A stretch of 64,000 bases of DNA from Candidatus Eremiobacterota bacterium. GTDB lineage: Bacteria; Vulcanimicrobiota; CADAWZ01; Ess09-12. The notes beneath the pieces were generated by a model, which saw nothing but the letters and a program-made list of their open reading frames with translations, had not been told where the DNA came from and did not search any database. A program made the position numbers and the translations under genes. Positions 17,211 through 26,108 of this stretch are shown here, in pieces (positions within the stretch are counted from its first letter, which is position 1; the number at the start of each line of letters is the position of its first letter). The stretch is taken from positions 24,648-88,647 of the forward strand of contig JAVHLM010000018.1 of the NCBI GenBank assembly GCA_031082125.1, given 5' to 3'.

Positions 17211-20165
17211 TCATTGCTGGAGCCTGATCTCCTTCACCCCGCCGAGGCCCTCAAGCTGAGCGCCCAGTTTTTCCCTGTCGCCCACGACGAGAATGGCAAG
17301 CCGGTCCGGATGGAGATATTTCCCGGCAGCCTTTTTCACCTCTTCGAGGGTCACTGCGTTGACCTTTGCAGTATAGGTCCTGTAATAATCACGGGGCATC
17401 GACCGGACCTCAAGTCCCATCATATCGTATCCCAGGGAATGGCTGTCCAGGTAGTGGGCAAAGCGGTTGACAAGGGACTCCTTTGCCCACCTGAGCTCCC
17501 CCTGGCTCGGGGGAGAGTTTTTCATGGCTTCAATCTCGCTCCTCATCATATCGATCACTTTCCTTGTCGAGGCTGCTTTTGTCTGGGCAAAACAGGTAAA
17601 GGCGCCTCCCTGGGCATAATCCATATTCAGGAGCGAGCTCACATCGTAAGCAAGCCCTTCGTCGCTCCGTATCTTCTTCATGAGGCGCGATCCAAAGCTG
17701 CCGCGGCCCAGGATGTAGTCCATAACCTCCAGGGCATAGCGGTCGCTGCTGTAGCGGTCCACTCCCTCGTGGCCGATAAGGATGATGCTCTGGCTCATAT
17801 TTTTCTGCAGGTGATAGATCCCGCCGCTCTTTGAAAGCTCAAGCTGCTGAGCCGGCATCTTTCTGCCCTCGCCTGGCTTCCAGGCACCGAAGGTCTCCTC
17901 CAGAGTCTCAGTCATCCCGGCGGTGTTAAAATCGCCATCCACATAAAGCCAGGCATTGTCAGGCGTATACCTGGCCCTGTACCACTCCTCCACGTCGGCC
18001 CTTGTCATCTTCTGGACCTCGGGCCAGCAGGGATCATTAAACCATCCATAGGGATGATCGCCGAATAATATGGTGGAGAACTCTCTTCTGGCGGCATCGG
18101 AAGGATTATCATTCTTCCTGCGCTCATCCTCCCTCACCTGGCTTTTCCGCAGGTCGAGGCGGTCCTCCTGGAATGACGGCTCAGTCACTGCCTCGACAAA
18201 GAGAGGGTAGCCCTTGTCAAAGTTTCTCGAGAGAATGGAGAAGGCGACGTCCGTTCTTTCCGGCGAGTCGGGGTATGCCGAGAAGCTGGCCCCCAGCCGG
18301 TCCAGCGCCTCATCAAGGCTTTCAGCGCTTCTCTTTGCCGTTCCTCCCCCTCTCAGCATGGAGGTGGTAAGCCTGGCAATGCCCTTCTTGTCCTTGGTTT
18401 CATAAAGTGCACCGTCCTTGAAAATGAAATCCATGTCGATAAGGGGAAGGGAGTGATCTTCCCTGAGATAGACCACCAGGCCGTTTCCCAGCACAATTCT
18501 TTTGATCTCCTTCCCCACCTCGGGAAAATTCATCTTCAGGGGAGGGAGCTGAAGCCTTGCAACCCTCCGGGCACCAGGCGAAGAGCGCAGCACTGCCGCG
18601 GCTTTCTTTTTCTCCTTGCTCTCATGGGCCGTCTCTTTCGGCGACTGCTGCTTCACGGGGGGGGTGGCTTTTTCGGCCTGCCCAGGTTTTTCCCTGGTAA
18701 GGACCGCGACGGTCCTGTTTTTTTTCGTGAAGTACTTCCCCGCCGCCGCCATGATATCATCAGGTGTCACCTGCCTCAGGCGGGAGCGCTCGTCAAAATT
18801 CCGGAAATCGCCTGACCGGATAATCTCGCTGCCCAGCATATAAGCCACCCTGGAATTCTGCCTTAGGGAGTTGATGAAACCCATCTCCATGAGGTTCAGA
18901 ACCTTTTCAAGCTCATATCCCTCGACGGAGGTCTTCTTCAATGCTTCAAGCTCTGCGGTGACGGCGTCTTCCACCTCCTGTGCTCCATGGGGCGCAAGAG
19001 GTGTCGACGATATCTCGAGAGCGGTGGCAAAGCGGTCCACATTGAAATATGAGTTCACCGACCGGGCGACCTTCTTCTCCATCACAAGGCTCTTTTGCAG
19101 CCGTGATGAGCGGCCCTGGGTGAGGAGACTGGAGATTACCTTGAGGACGTAATAATCCTTTGAGCCAATGGGGGGGCCGTGGAAGCCCATGATGAGCTCG
19201 GGGCTCGCATCGGCCTCGATGTCTATGCGCCGCTCCCCCCGCTGCTCCTTCTCAAGTATTACGCGCATATCTGGCTTTGCTCTCGAGGGAAGAGGCTCAA
19301 AATACTTTCTCATCAGACGCTCTGCATTTTTCGCGTCAATATCGCCGACGAGCGCCACAACGGCATTGCTGGGAGCATAGAGAGAGTGGTAAAAGGCTGC
19401 GGCGTCTTTTCGTCTTACCGTGGAGATATCAGATTCATAGCCGATGACAGGGTTCCTGTAAGGGCTGCTCGAGTAGAGCATGCTGTAGAATTCCTCCCAG
19501 AGGCAGGCCGATGGGGAGTTCTCGCGCATCCGCCGCTCCTCGTTCACCACATCGCGCTCAGAGTAGAACTCGCGTAACACCGATCCGCCGATGCGGTCGC
19601 TCTCTATGGCTGCCCAGAGCTCAAGCCTGTTGGCAGGAAGGGCAACAAGGTAGCAGACCACTTCTGAGTCTGTGAAGGCGTTGAAGTTCAGGCTGCCGTT
19701 CTCGCTGTAAATCCTCTGGAGCTCGTTGCTCACGATATACTTTCTTTGCATATCGAGAAGGGCTCTCATCTTATGCTGGCATGCCTGCATCTTAGCTTTG
19801 TCAGGCCTTCCATAGGCATTTCTCTCTTTTTCCTTCTCCCTGTACCACTGGTCAGCAAGAGCGTCAATCTCCTTCATAATGGGCTCCTCAGCCTTGTAAT
19901 CCAGGGTGCCGAAATCCTTTGTCCCCTTGAACATCATGTGCTCAAGAAGGTGGGCGATGCCGGTGGAGCCGGGAACCTCCCTTATGGCACCGGCATCAAA
20001 AAACATGTAAGCCGAGAAGGCCGGTTTGACACGGCTCGGCACCACGATGAATCTCATGCCGTTTTTCAGCGTAAACTCCTTCACATCAAGCCTGATGTCC
20101 TCGGCACAGGCCCCGCAGGCGGCTGTAATCATTATAAAGGCAAGCGCTGCAATATATCTCTTCAT
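17211..20165 (-). CDS. Exported fused-dimer M16 zinc protease (insulinase family)
   Basis: 984 residues from ATG 20165 with GAGGTG upstream. Signal peptide of about 21 residues (YIAALAFIMITAACGACA). The first half carries the inverted zinc motif H72-L-L-E-H76 (STGIAHLLEHMMFKG) and the downstream Glu region (VVNEERRMRENSP). A Lys/Glu/Pro-rich linker (around residue 500, KEKKKAAAVL) leads to a second M16 half (VLRG-type GNGLVVYLREDHSLPLID) without HxxEH, the usual inactive partner. Two halves of about 450 residues in one chain is the PqqL/YmxG-fusion layout. It should degrade peptides in the periplasm. Confidence 0.92.
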   Translation of the reverse strand: MKRYIAALAFIMITAACGACAEDIRLDVKEFTLKNGMRFIVVPSRVKPAFSAYMFFDAGAIREVPGSTGIAHLLEHMMFKGTKDFGTLDYKAEEPIMKEIDALADQWYREKEKERNAYGRPDKAKMQACQHKMRALLDMQRKYIVSNELQRIYSENGSLNFNAFTDSEVVCYLVALPANRLELWAAIESDRIGGSVLREFYSERDVVNEERRMRENSPSACLWEEFYSMLYSSSPYRNPVIGYESDISTVRRKDAAAFYHSLYAPSNAVVALVGDIDAKNAERLMRKYFEPLPSRAKPDMRVILEKEQRGERRIDIEADASPELIMGFHGPPIGSKDYYVLKVISSLLTQGRSSRLQKSLVMEKKVARSVNSYFNVDRFATALEISSTPLAPHGAQEVEDAVTAELEALKKTSVEGYELEKVLNLMEMGFINSLRQNSRVAYMLGSEIIRSGDFRNFDERSRLRQVTPDDIMAAAGKYFTKKNRTVAVLTREKPGQAEKATPPVKQQSPKETAHESKEKKKAAAVLRSSPGARRVARLQLPPLKMNFPEVGKEIKRIVLGNGLVVYLREDHSLPLIDMDFIFKDGALYETKDKKGIARLTTSMLRGGGTAKRSAESLDEALDRLGASFSAYPDSPERTDVAFSILSRNFDKGYPLFVEAVTEPSFQEDRLDLRKSQVREDERRKNDNPSDAARREFSTILFGDHPYGWFNDPCWPEVQKMTRADVEEWYRARYTPDNAWLYVDGDFNTAGMTETLEETFGAWKPGEGRKMPAQQLELSKSGGIYHLQKNMSQSIILIGHEGVDRYSSDRYALEVMDYILGRGSFGSRLMKKIRSDEGLAYDVSSLLNMDYAQGGAFTCFAQTKAASTRKVIDMMRSEIEAMKNSPPSQGELRWAKESLVNRFAHYLDSHSLGYDMMGLEVRSMPRDYYRTYTAKVNAVTLEEVKKAAGKYLHPDRLAILVVGDREKLGAQLEGLGGVKEIRLQQ

Positions 20166-20380
20166 TTCACACCTCACCTGAAAACGTTTCCCTCCATGTT
20201 CCGCAGCCCCGGCGGCGATTCCTGTAACAGCTCTGCAGCGCAGGTTTCCAGCAAGAATAATAATTTAACAAAGAATGCGCAAAATAGTTTCTTTTTCAGC
20301 TATTTTTCAAGGCTTTTTAATCTATCTTTCAGCGGGCCGCTTGAAAAGATGGTAAGACAGGAAATACATGGAGTACTGAT

Positions 20381-21616
20381 ATGAGCGACGAAATAGAACC
20401 GGTTGAATCGTGCGACGAGGCGGAGTCAAGCGACTCCTCCTACGACAATTCATATACCAGCAGCCCGTCTTCCGCCAGCCAGGCCCAGTCGGCTTCAGCG
20501 GCCGATGAGGCCGGTGATAAAACCTCTGATGCGGATGAGGTGAATGAAGCCGGGGCGGCACCTGCCTCCCAGGACAGCATATCCCTCTCGAAGGAAGTCT
20601 CCCGCAGAGACAGCGTGGATGCTCCAGCAGAGTCGGGCGAATCAAAGGAAAGCTCCTTCAGGAACGCCTGGTCATCGTGGGTTCTCGGCGACAGCAGCGG
20701 CGAAAAGAAGGATGCCGCCGCCGCAGATGAGAGCAAGGCCGAAGGCACTGAGGGGCAGGCGGAGGATCCCTCCAGGAGCGGTGAAGCAGAGAAAGCGGGA
20801 AACGACGACGGAACCGGCAAAAAAGCCGGCGAGACTGAAAAGGACGGGAAGTCGGGCGAAGCCAATGATGCCGACAAAGCCGAGAAGGCTCAGGAAGCTG
20901 AGCAGAAAAAGCTTGAAGACAACTACAAGGACCAGGTGATAGGCCTCATGAGGGAGATGGTAGGCCTTCTCCAGACCATGGTGCAGGCGATGGGCGGCGG
21001 CAGCGCCAGCAGCCCCGACAGCGTGAAGGCTGGCGGCGCCGTTGACAGCTCCTCAAAGTGGGGCGACCTCTTCAACTCGTGGGGACAGGGAGCCGAGGGG
21101 AACTGCGCGGCCGTGTCCACCATCAAGGCAGCCATGGACAAATACGGCGGCAATGTCTTCGACAAGGTGGAAGGCTCCGCTGCTGACGGCTACAACCTCA
21201 CCATGAAAGACGGCACCAACCTGAAGCTCTCCCCCGAGGAGCTGCAGACGGCAGACCGCATGAGCAACTTCAAGGGTGAAGGCGAAGCCAAGGATTATGC
21301 CACCATGTGCTACGCCGCAATGGCAAAGAGAGCCCTCAACGAGGGCGACGAAGGGTCAAAATCTTATGAGCGCGCCCTTCACAGCATCAACAATGGAGAT
21401 GACCCTTATCACAGCGCCCATCTCCTTGGCCTCGAAGACAATGTGCGCACTCTCTCCGAGTCTGAGCTCTCCCAGGCCGACGGGGCAGTGGCCTGGAGCG
21501 ACACCCATGCGGTGTACGTGGACAGGGGCCTGACCGACGGCTACGGGAGCGCCAATTACTATAACGGGACCGACACGAACGGGAAGCGCCTCTATGGAGG
21601 GTTTGTCTTCGGTTAA
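20381..21616 (+). CDS. Leaderless acidic protein with C-terminal papain-like cysteine peptidase domain
   Basis: 411 residues from ATG 20381 (GGAG eight bases upstream). The first 185 residues are extremely acidic and Ser/Ala/Glu/Asp-rich and probably disordered; a short coiled coil (QVIGLMREMVGLLQTMVQAM) follows. The C-terminal 180 residues look like a papain fold: Gln236 and Cys242 (GQGAEGNCAAV) with the Gln-to-Cys spacing of six seen in papain (Gln19/Cys25), and His376 in DTHAVYVDRG, where His starts a beta strand as in C1 peptidases. An Asn further on could complete the triad. No signal peptide. I infer a secreted or self-processing hydrolase; the family is not recognised. Confidence 0.7.
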   Translation: MSDEIEPVESCDEAESSDSSYDNSYTSSPSSASQAQSASAADEAGDKTSDADEVNEAGAAPASQDSISLSKEVSRRDSVDAPAESGESKESSFRNAWSSWVLGDSSGEKKDAAAADESKAEGTEGQAEDPSRSGEAEKAGNDDGTGKKAGETEKDGKSGEANDADKAEKAQEAEQKKLEDNYKDQVIGLMREMVGLLQTMVQAMGGGSASSPDSVKAGGAVDSSSKWGDLFNSWGQGAEGNCAAVSTIKAAMDKYGGNVFDKVEGSAADGYNLTMKDGTNLKLSPEELQTADRMSNFKGEGEAKDYATMCYAAMAKRALNEGDEGSKSYERALHSINNGDDPYHSAHLLGLEDNVRTLSESELSQADGAVAWSDTHAVYVDRGLTDGYGSANYYNGTDTNGKRLYGGFVFG

Positions 21617-21684
21617 AAACCAGGCGCTGGCGCAGTTTTCCGCTGCAGCCCCGTGCTATCAGGCTTAGTGACCACTTCCGTAAG

Positions 21685-21708
21685 AAACCTGGGTTTCCCG
21701 GGTTTTTT
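21685..21708 (+). terminator. Rho-independent terminator after the papain-like gene
   Basis: Stem AAACCTGGG/CCCGGGTTT (one G-T pair), a three-base loop, then a six-T run. It ends the transcript of the gene stopping at 21616. Confidence 0.8.
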
Positions 21709-21771
21709 CGGTTTCATGGCAGGAGGTAAAAAGCCCTGCAGGATGAACTCATGGAAAGGGAGGTGGGACCG

Positions 21772-22503
21772 ATGCCCCATAAAAGATTCCTTTTCCTTTC
21801 TTTTCTGTCTCTTTTCCTGGTCCTGCTCCTCTTGCTCATGCCTGAAGGCGCACCCTGCAAAGCTGACGCCGGGAGCGCCCCGCAGATCGTCCAGAAGGGC
21901 ATGACCCTCCAATCGAGCGGCGAGATATGCGTGGTGGACTACTCTTATCCCCAGCTTGCGGGTCTCAAGGACAGAAAGCTCCAGGCCAAAATGAACACCA
22001 TGCTCAAGGATTTTTTTTACCCCGGGAACCTTGATGAGAAGGAAAAGGAGTTCATGAGGCTTCCAAGGAACAGGGACAAATCATCATGGACAGAGATTCG
22101 GGACTACTCGGCCGAGATCATCAAAGGCGCCATCCTGAGCGTCCATTACAGCAGCATAGGCTACCTCAAGGCCGCGGCCCATCCCACGAAGCTCTATGCA
22201 GCCCTCACAATTGACCTTGCCAAGGGAGGCACCATAACCCTCAAAAGCCTGTTCCGCAAAGGGGCGCCTTACCGGGACAGGCTCAGTGCCGCTGCGAAAA
22301 AGGAGTTCAGGGAGGGGATTGAGCCTCTTGAGAAATGGAACGAGAAGGATTTTTTCCTCACAGATGACTCGCTCATTCTCTTCAATCTCACTGACAGCTA
22401 TGTGTCACAGGGAATCCACGCTCCCATAAAATACAGCGAAATGGCAGACATCCTGAGCCCCGAAGGTCCCCTCAGGAGCTTCGCAGAGCCGTCAAAGCCG
22501 TAA
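21772..22503 (+). CDS. Exported DUF4163/DUF3298 (PdaC/RsiV-like) domain protein
   Basis: 243 residues from ATG 21772, GGGAGGTG eight bases upstream. Signal peptide with a Leu-rich core (FLSLFLVLLLLLMPEGAPC); the Cys might be a lipidation site but a lipobox is not clear. The mature part reads as PdaC/RsiV-type: VVDYSYPQLAGLKDRKLQAK, AEIIKGAILSVHYSSIGY, AAAHPTKLYAALTIDLAKGG and TITLKSLFRKGAPYRDRL. In Firmicutes this domain senses lysozyme (RsiV) or sits beside a deacetylase (PdaC). Here it stands alone, so the role is unknown, perhaps ligand binding at the envelope. Confidence 0.8.
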   Translation: MPHKRFLFLSFLSLFLVLLLLLMPEGAPCKADAGSAPQIVQKGMTLQSSGEICVVDYSYPQLAGLKDRKLQAKMNTMLKDFFYPGNLDEKEKEFMRLPRNRDKSSWTEIRDYSAEIIKGAILSVHYSSIGYLKAAAHPTKLYAALTIDLAKGGTITLKSLFRKGAPYRDRLSAAAKKEFREGIEPLEKWNEKDFFLTDDSLILFNLTDSYVSQGIHAPIKYSEMADILSPEGPLRSFAEPSKP

Positions 22504-22686
22504 AAAGCCTTTCTCTGGTGACTCCACGTAAATATCCCAGCAACGGTAAAGAAGATCGCCCGGCCGGCAGCGCTCTCTTCCGTCAGACCTGATGGACCGG
22601 CTTTTCTCGCCGGCAGCCTGGTGCCGCTCTGAAAGACTCTCGACCCGCCCTTGCTCTTTTTTCAGTTCCGCCTGCTGTGCCGACAT
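22492..22686 (-). CDS. Possible small hypothetical protein
   Basis: A 64-codon frame, ATG 22686, with GGTGGAAGG just upstream and TATACT further upstream as a possible -10. The product is charged and Cys-containing (MSAQQAELKKEQGRVESLSE; RCRPGDLLYRCWD), with no signal or membrane segment. The frame fills most of a 334-nt gap that otherwise has no gene and overlaps the end of the convergent gene by 12 nt. It matches no family I know; it could be a chance frame. Confidence 0.35.
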   Translation of the reverse strand: MSAQQAELKKEQGRVESLSERHQAAGEKSRSIRSDGRERCRPGDLLYRCWDIYVESPEKGFLRL

Positions 22687-22752
22687 TGCCTTCCACCGCC
22701 TTCCTGCCTGATAGGTAAAGTATAGCAGGGCGCTGTTTCAAGCCTTTTGCCG

Positions 22753-22786
22753 AATTGTTAAGAGAGCCGGCATTTATGTAACAATT
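22753..22786. repeat. Perfect 8-bp inverted repeat AATTGTTA/TAACAATT
   Basis: AATTGTTA (22753-22760) and TAACAATT (22779-22786) separated by 18 bp, in the gap between two genes transcribed to the left. The same core appears in the palindrome at 697-711. A dimeric regulator site is possible. Confidence 0.45.
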
Positions 22787-22837
22787 GGGGGACAGGCTGT
22801 CAATATTTGCAAATCGGCAGCAAATCTCTGCAGCCGC

Positions 22838-23263
22838 TTATTTTTTCCTGGTCCATACCCCCACGGCCACTACGGCGTCCTTGGCCGTCACGTGGCGGTA
22901 CACGACCTCGAGAGTGTTTTTGTCAATTATGGTCCCGTCCAGAAAGCCATCCTCGTCGGCATAATACATCTTCTTATTGTCTCTGCCGATGATGGCGATG
23001 AATTTCTCGGTGGCCCTCGGTGACTTGAAGGTGCCGTGGAGCACCCTGCCCTGCTGCTTTTCAATGGTTATCTCAGCGCTCAGGGTGCCGAATGGCTCGG
23101 TATAATGGGTCTTGGCGCCGGGCTTTTCACCTTTCACCATAACACCGCCCTCTGCCTTGGCGGTCCACGTGCCTACCAGGTTCGGGATTTCCTGGGCTGC
23201 GAAGCAGGCCGCCGCGCTGAAGAGGAACATTACCAGAAGAGCGCTCCAGAGGATTCTTTTCAT
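22838..23263 (-). CDS. Small exported protein, lipocalin-like beta-barrel candidate
   Basis: 141 residues from ATG 23263, with AAGGAAGTG upstream. Signal peptide ILWSALLVMFLFSAAACFAA. The mature protein starts IPNLVGTWTAKAEGGVM and ends VAVGVWTRKK. The G-T-W opening and repeated strands (GRVLHGTFKSP, GFLDGTIIDKNTLEVVY) resemble small avidin/lipocalin-type barrels that report turnover of a bound ligand. I do not place it in a named family. It is monocistronic. Confidence 0.65.
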   Translation of the reverse strand: MKRILWSALLVMFLFSAAACFAAQEIPNLVGTWTAKAEGGVMVKGEKPGAKTHYTEPFGTLSAEITIEKQQGRVLHGTFKSPRATEKFIAIIGRDNKKMYYADEDGFLDGTIIDKNTLEVVYRHVTAKDAVVAVGVWTRKK

Positions 23264-23455
23264 GATCACAACACTTCCTTTCATATATGATATTGGCATG
23301 TGAGCAAAGGGTACTGCTCCGGAATATTATAGCATGTTCTGTGAGGTTATGTACCGGTGAGAGGAAAAAACTATAAGCCCCTCTATGCTCCACGGCAGAC
23401 CCGCGATTGGCCCCATCGGGAAAAATCGCACGATCTTATAAGTCAATGCGGCCAC

Positions 23456-23484
23456 TTGACAAGAGAGAGAGTATTCTATAAAAT
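23456..23484 (+). promoter_or_regulatory. Sigma-70-type promoter of the NlpC/P60-like gene
   Basis: TTGACA (23456-23461), a 17-bp spacer and TAAAAT (23479-23484): a consensus -35 and a 5-of-6 -10. It starts transcription about 20 nt before the ATG at 23509. Confidence 0.65.
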
Positions 23485-23508
23485 GAAGCTGAGCAGGATC
23501 AACAAAAG

Positions 23509-24330
23509 ATGGTCACTATGGAAGCTATAAACCGATCCCCCATTTCTTGCACAAAAAAGCCCTCAAATATAATTACCTCTTCTCTTGCCGAGAGGAAAGA
23601 AAAACCCTCAGCTCCATCGCTTCTTCATGACGAGGTGCACCTGGGCCATAATCCTGATATGCCGCAGGCGAAGCGACTCTCTTTCAAGCCCTGTTCGGCT
23701 CTTAAATCTCTCCTGGGCCCTTCCCTGGCCAGACTCTCGATCATAGGCTTCGGCCTTCTCTGTGAGTTTGGCTCCATTGCCGCTCAACCCCTCAGTAATG
23801 GCAATCTCCCCGGGGGAGCAGGGAATGAAAATATAAAAGACAGGATAGAAACGGTTGTTGAGAAGCCTGAGACTGTCTATGACAGCATCGCGGGAAAAAC
23901 AATCGCGAAGTGCGCCTCCACTGCTGCAAAGAAGCTGCATACCACAGGATATTGCTACCGGGGAGTAAAAGCAGCTCTTCAAAAATCGGGAATCACCCTC
24001 ACAGGGAAATTTGCCTATCAGGGCGCCACTCAACTGGCAGCGCAGGATTCCTTCAAAGAGATCCCCGTCAGCGTGAAGGATCTGCAATCGCTGCAGCCCG
24101 GCTCCGTGGTGGTCTGGAGCAAGTCCAGGGAGCACCCTTACGGGCACATCTCCATTGCTCTCGGAGACGGCAGGGAAGCAAGCGATCACATTGAAAAACA
24201 GATGACAGAGCGGGGTCACTCCACCTTCAGAGTATTTATTCCTGTGAAAGATGCTCCCCTGGAGAGGGAGCCTGCGCTTGATTACCTGATTGCCCTGACG
24301 CCTCATGTGAGCGTGCAGGCCTCACGTTAG
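23509..24330 (+). CDS. NlpC/P60- or CHAP-like cysteine hydrolase candidate
   Basis: 273 residues from ATG 23509 (ATG 23518 is an alternative). The first 95 residues are polar and Ser/Pro/Lys-rich, with one moderately hydrophobic segment (LARLSIIGFGLLCEFGSIAA) too far in for a normal signal peptide. The C-terminal 150 residues show Cys in TTGYCYRGVKAAL at a helix start, then SLQPGSVVVWSKS and His in YGHISIALGDGREASDH. This Cys/His order fits NlpC/P60 or CHAP amidases that cut peptidoglycan peptides. It may be an effector-type or self-delivered cell-wall hydrolase. Start and export route are uncertain. It converges with the next gene. Confidence 0.65.
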   Translation: MVTMEAINRSPISCTKKPSNIITSSLAERKEKPSAPSLLHDEVHLGHNPDMPQAKRLSFKPCSALKSLLGPSLARLSIIGFGLLCEFGSIAAQPLSNGNLPGGAGNENIKDRIETVVEKPETVYDSIAGKTIAKCASTAAKKLHTTGYCYRGVKAALQKSGITLTGKFAYQGATQLAAQDSFKEIPVSVKDLQSLQPGSVVVWSKSREHPYGHISIALGDGREASDHIEKQMTERGHSTFRVFIPVKDAPLEREPALDYLIALTPHVSVQASR

Positions 24331-24352
24331 CTCCGGAGCCGCCGGCGGCGGA

Positions 24353-24949
24353 TTAAAATGCCAGCTCTATGCAGTACACCACGGGGTTGAGCTTCCGGGC
24401 CGCGGGATCTGACGAAGAAAGGGTCCCTTCCTTTTCGATCCCAAGCTTTTCTTCCCCGGTAAGCTTGCCATAGCCCTTCGCATGCATGGGTGATGCAAAG
24501 ATGACCTTCACGCGGGGCATCGATCTGGTGAGCTTTCCCCCGCCCCAGTCAAGGATCTCCCCGCTGCGCTCTCCCTCGAAGGACTGGAACCGGAAGGCTT
24601 TACCGTTGAGCTTTTCCAGGGTGGCGAGGGTGGTGCCGAGGGTGATGCCCTCCCTGGTGTGCCAGACCGACTCAAGCCCCCTGACGCTCATTGTCTTGAT
24701 GCGCCTTTTTTCACCGAAGATGATGGTGATTCGCTTCTTCGGCTCCATCATGAAGATCGTGGCCGAGGGGAGGCCGCCCATCTCCCCCTCGCCGAACTCC
24801 TCAGGCTTCACGAGCTTTTCAATGGCGGGAGCGCCGAGCGATGCCTTATAAGGACCGAAGCCTTCGCCGGGCAGGATGACATAAGTATCGGGTACGGCCT
24901 GCAGGGTGCCGCAAAGCAGCAGCAGAAGAAAAACCAGGCATCTTTTCAT
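24353..24949 (-). CDS. Exported protein, BamE/SmpA-like repeat motif
   Basis: 198 residues from ATG 24949, GGAGGATTCC upstream. Signal peptide CLVFLLLLLCGTLQA. The mature part contains GLESVWHTREGITLGTTLATLEKLNGKAF; the G-I-T-x-G-x(5)-L-x(3)-L/N-G core is like the BamE/OmlA-type fold, where a periplasmic domain supports outer-membrane assembly. A shorter relative with GITYKSTQAEVMKKLGRPDK is encoded at 49904. The function is unknown beyond envelope location. Confidence 0.65.
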   Translation of the reverse strand: MKRCLVFLLLLLCGTLQAVPDTYVILPGEGFGPYKASLGAPAIEKLVKPEEFGEGEMGGLPSATIFMMEPKKRITIIFGEKRRIKTMSVRGLESVWHTREGITLGTTLATLEKLNGKAFRFQSFEGERSGEILDWGGGKLTRSMPRVKVIFASPMHAKGYGKLTGEEKLGIEKEGTLSSSDPAARKLNPVVYCIELAF

Positions 24950-25144
24950 GGAATCCTCCAGAGGACATTTCCCCATCTTTTCGGTGAGCTTCGGCTCCAC
25001 TCCTTTCATCCGCCTGACCCTGCCCTTCCCGGAAATATCCCTGACAGCACATTGAACAATAAATCCTGAGCACAGGATATGACATCATAGTACTCAGAAG
25101 TAAAATGGGTGCCAGTATGGAACTATATCCGGCAAGGAGGAATG

Positions 25145-25990
25145 ATGGGAGACCTCTGGGCAGCCATCGCCGTCATGACGGCTCTGAGCGCAGGGATATT
25201 TCTGCTGTGCAGGCGTGCCGCTTCGGGACTGACGGGGCGGCAGAGAACCGGCAGCATTGCATTTCTTCTTTTCATGGTCATTGCTTTTCTCGTGTACGCA
25301 AGAGACTGCCTGCTGGCAGCCCTGCTTCTGCCATGGAGCAATGTGATGGTCTATGCAGACTGGACTCCGCTCTTTGCCGCGGCAATGGCTGGCTGCGCAT
25401 GGTACAGCGTCGGTGAGGCACCATGGCAGAGAGCCCTCTGGCTTGGTCCCCTGGCATTGATGGCACTCTGGCTCTCATTCGGCCACCTTTTCGAAGGACC
25501 GCCCGCCTGCAGGGACCGCTGGGATGAAGGGATATGCAGGCAGACATCGCCGGTGACCTGCGCTGCCGCCGCCGCGGCGACACTCCTCCGGCACCGCGGC
25601 ATCGAAGCCACCGAGAGCGAGATGGCAAGGCTCTGCCTCACGGGGAAGAGAGGCACCTTGAGACTGGGAGTATACCGGGGACTGGTCCTCAAGACCGCCC
25701 GCACCCCATGGAAAATCGAGATTTTTTATGGGAACGGAAAAAGGCTCCGTGAAGCCGGGAGCGACCCCTCTCTCCTCTTCCTTGGATTGAGGAGGGGCCA
25801 GAGGGCAGATCCCCTTTACTCGAGGGAATGGGGCTGGACGCCTGGCCTCCAGCATTCAGTGGTGCTCTTCGGCTTCTTCGGAGAAAACAGGATCGAAGTC
25901 GGTGATCCCTCATATGGCATGGAGCAGTGGTCCGACGAGGCCCTTGATACCCTTTGGGACGGGGTGGCTCTCCGCCTGGTGAGGCGCTGA
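25145..25990 (+). CDS. Membrane protein with C39-like cysteine peptidase domain
   Basis: The start is ATG 25145 (or 25142), after AAGGAGG. Four hydrophobic helices fill the first 120 residues (LWAAIAVMTALSAGIFLLC, IAFLLFMVIAFLVYA, and two more). The C-terminal half resembles C39 peptidases: Gln and Cys in RQTSPVTCAAAAAATLL, His in LQHSVVLFGFF, Asp in VGDPSYG. C39 domains normally remove double-glycine leaders of bacteriocins and sit on ABC exporters. Here there is no ABC part, and I see no precursor gene nearby. It may process another exported substrate. Confidence 0.75.
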   Translation: MGDLWAAIAVMTALSAGIFLLCRRAASGLTGRQRTGSIAFLLFMVIAFLVYARDCLLAALLLPWSNVMVYADWTPLFAAAMAGCAWYSVGEAPWQRALWLGPLALMALWLSFGHLFEGPPACRDRWDEGICRQTSPVTCAAAAAATLLRHRGIEATESEMARLCLTGKRGTLRLGVYRGLVLKTARTPWKIEIFYGNGKRLREAGSDPSLLFLGLRRGQRADPLYSREWGWTPGLQHSVVLFGFFGENRIEVGDPSYGMEQWSDEALDTLWDGVALRLVRR

Positions 25991-26108
25991 GAGGCCTCAT
26001 GGAGGCAGGTCCTTGAAGATCCATCGCTGGTCTGTTATAATGTGAGTCGTCGCCAATTTTGCCCGAGAGGGCCTCCAAGGCAGAGATCCCGGCCCATGCA
26101 CTGAATCA

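Noticed and set aside
20222-20270. CTGTAACAG and TTAACA before the papain-like gene as a Pho-like box
   Set aside because: The two are not on an 11-bp register; only single half-sites.
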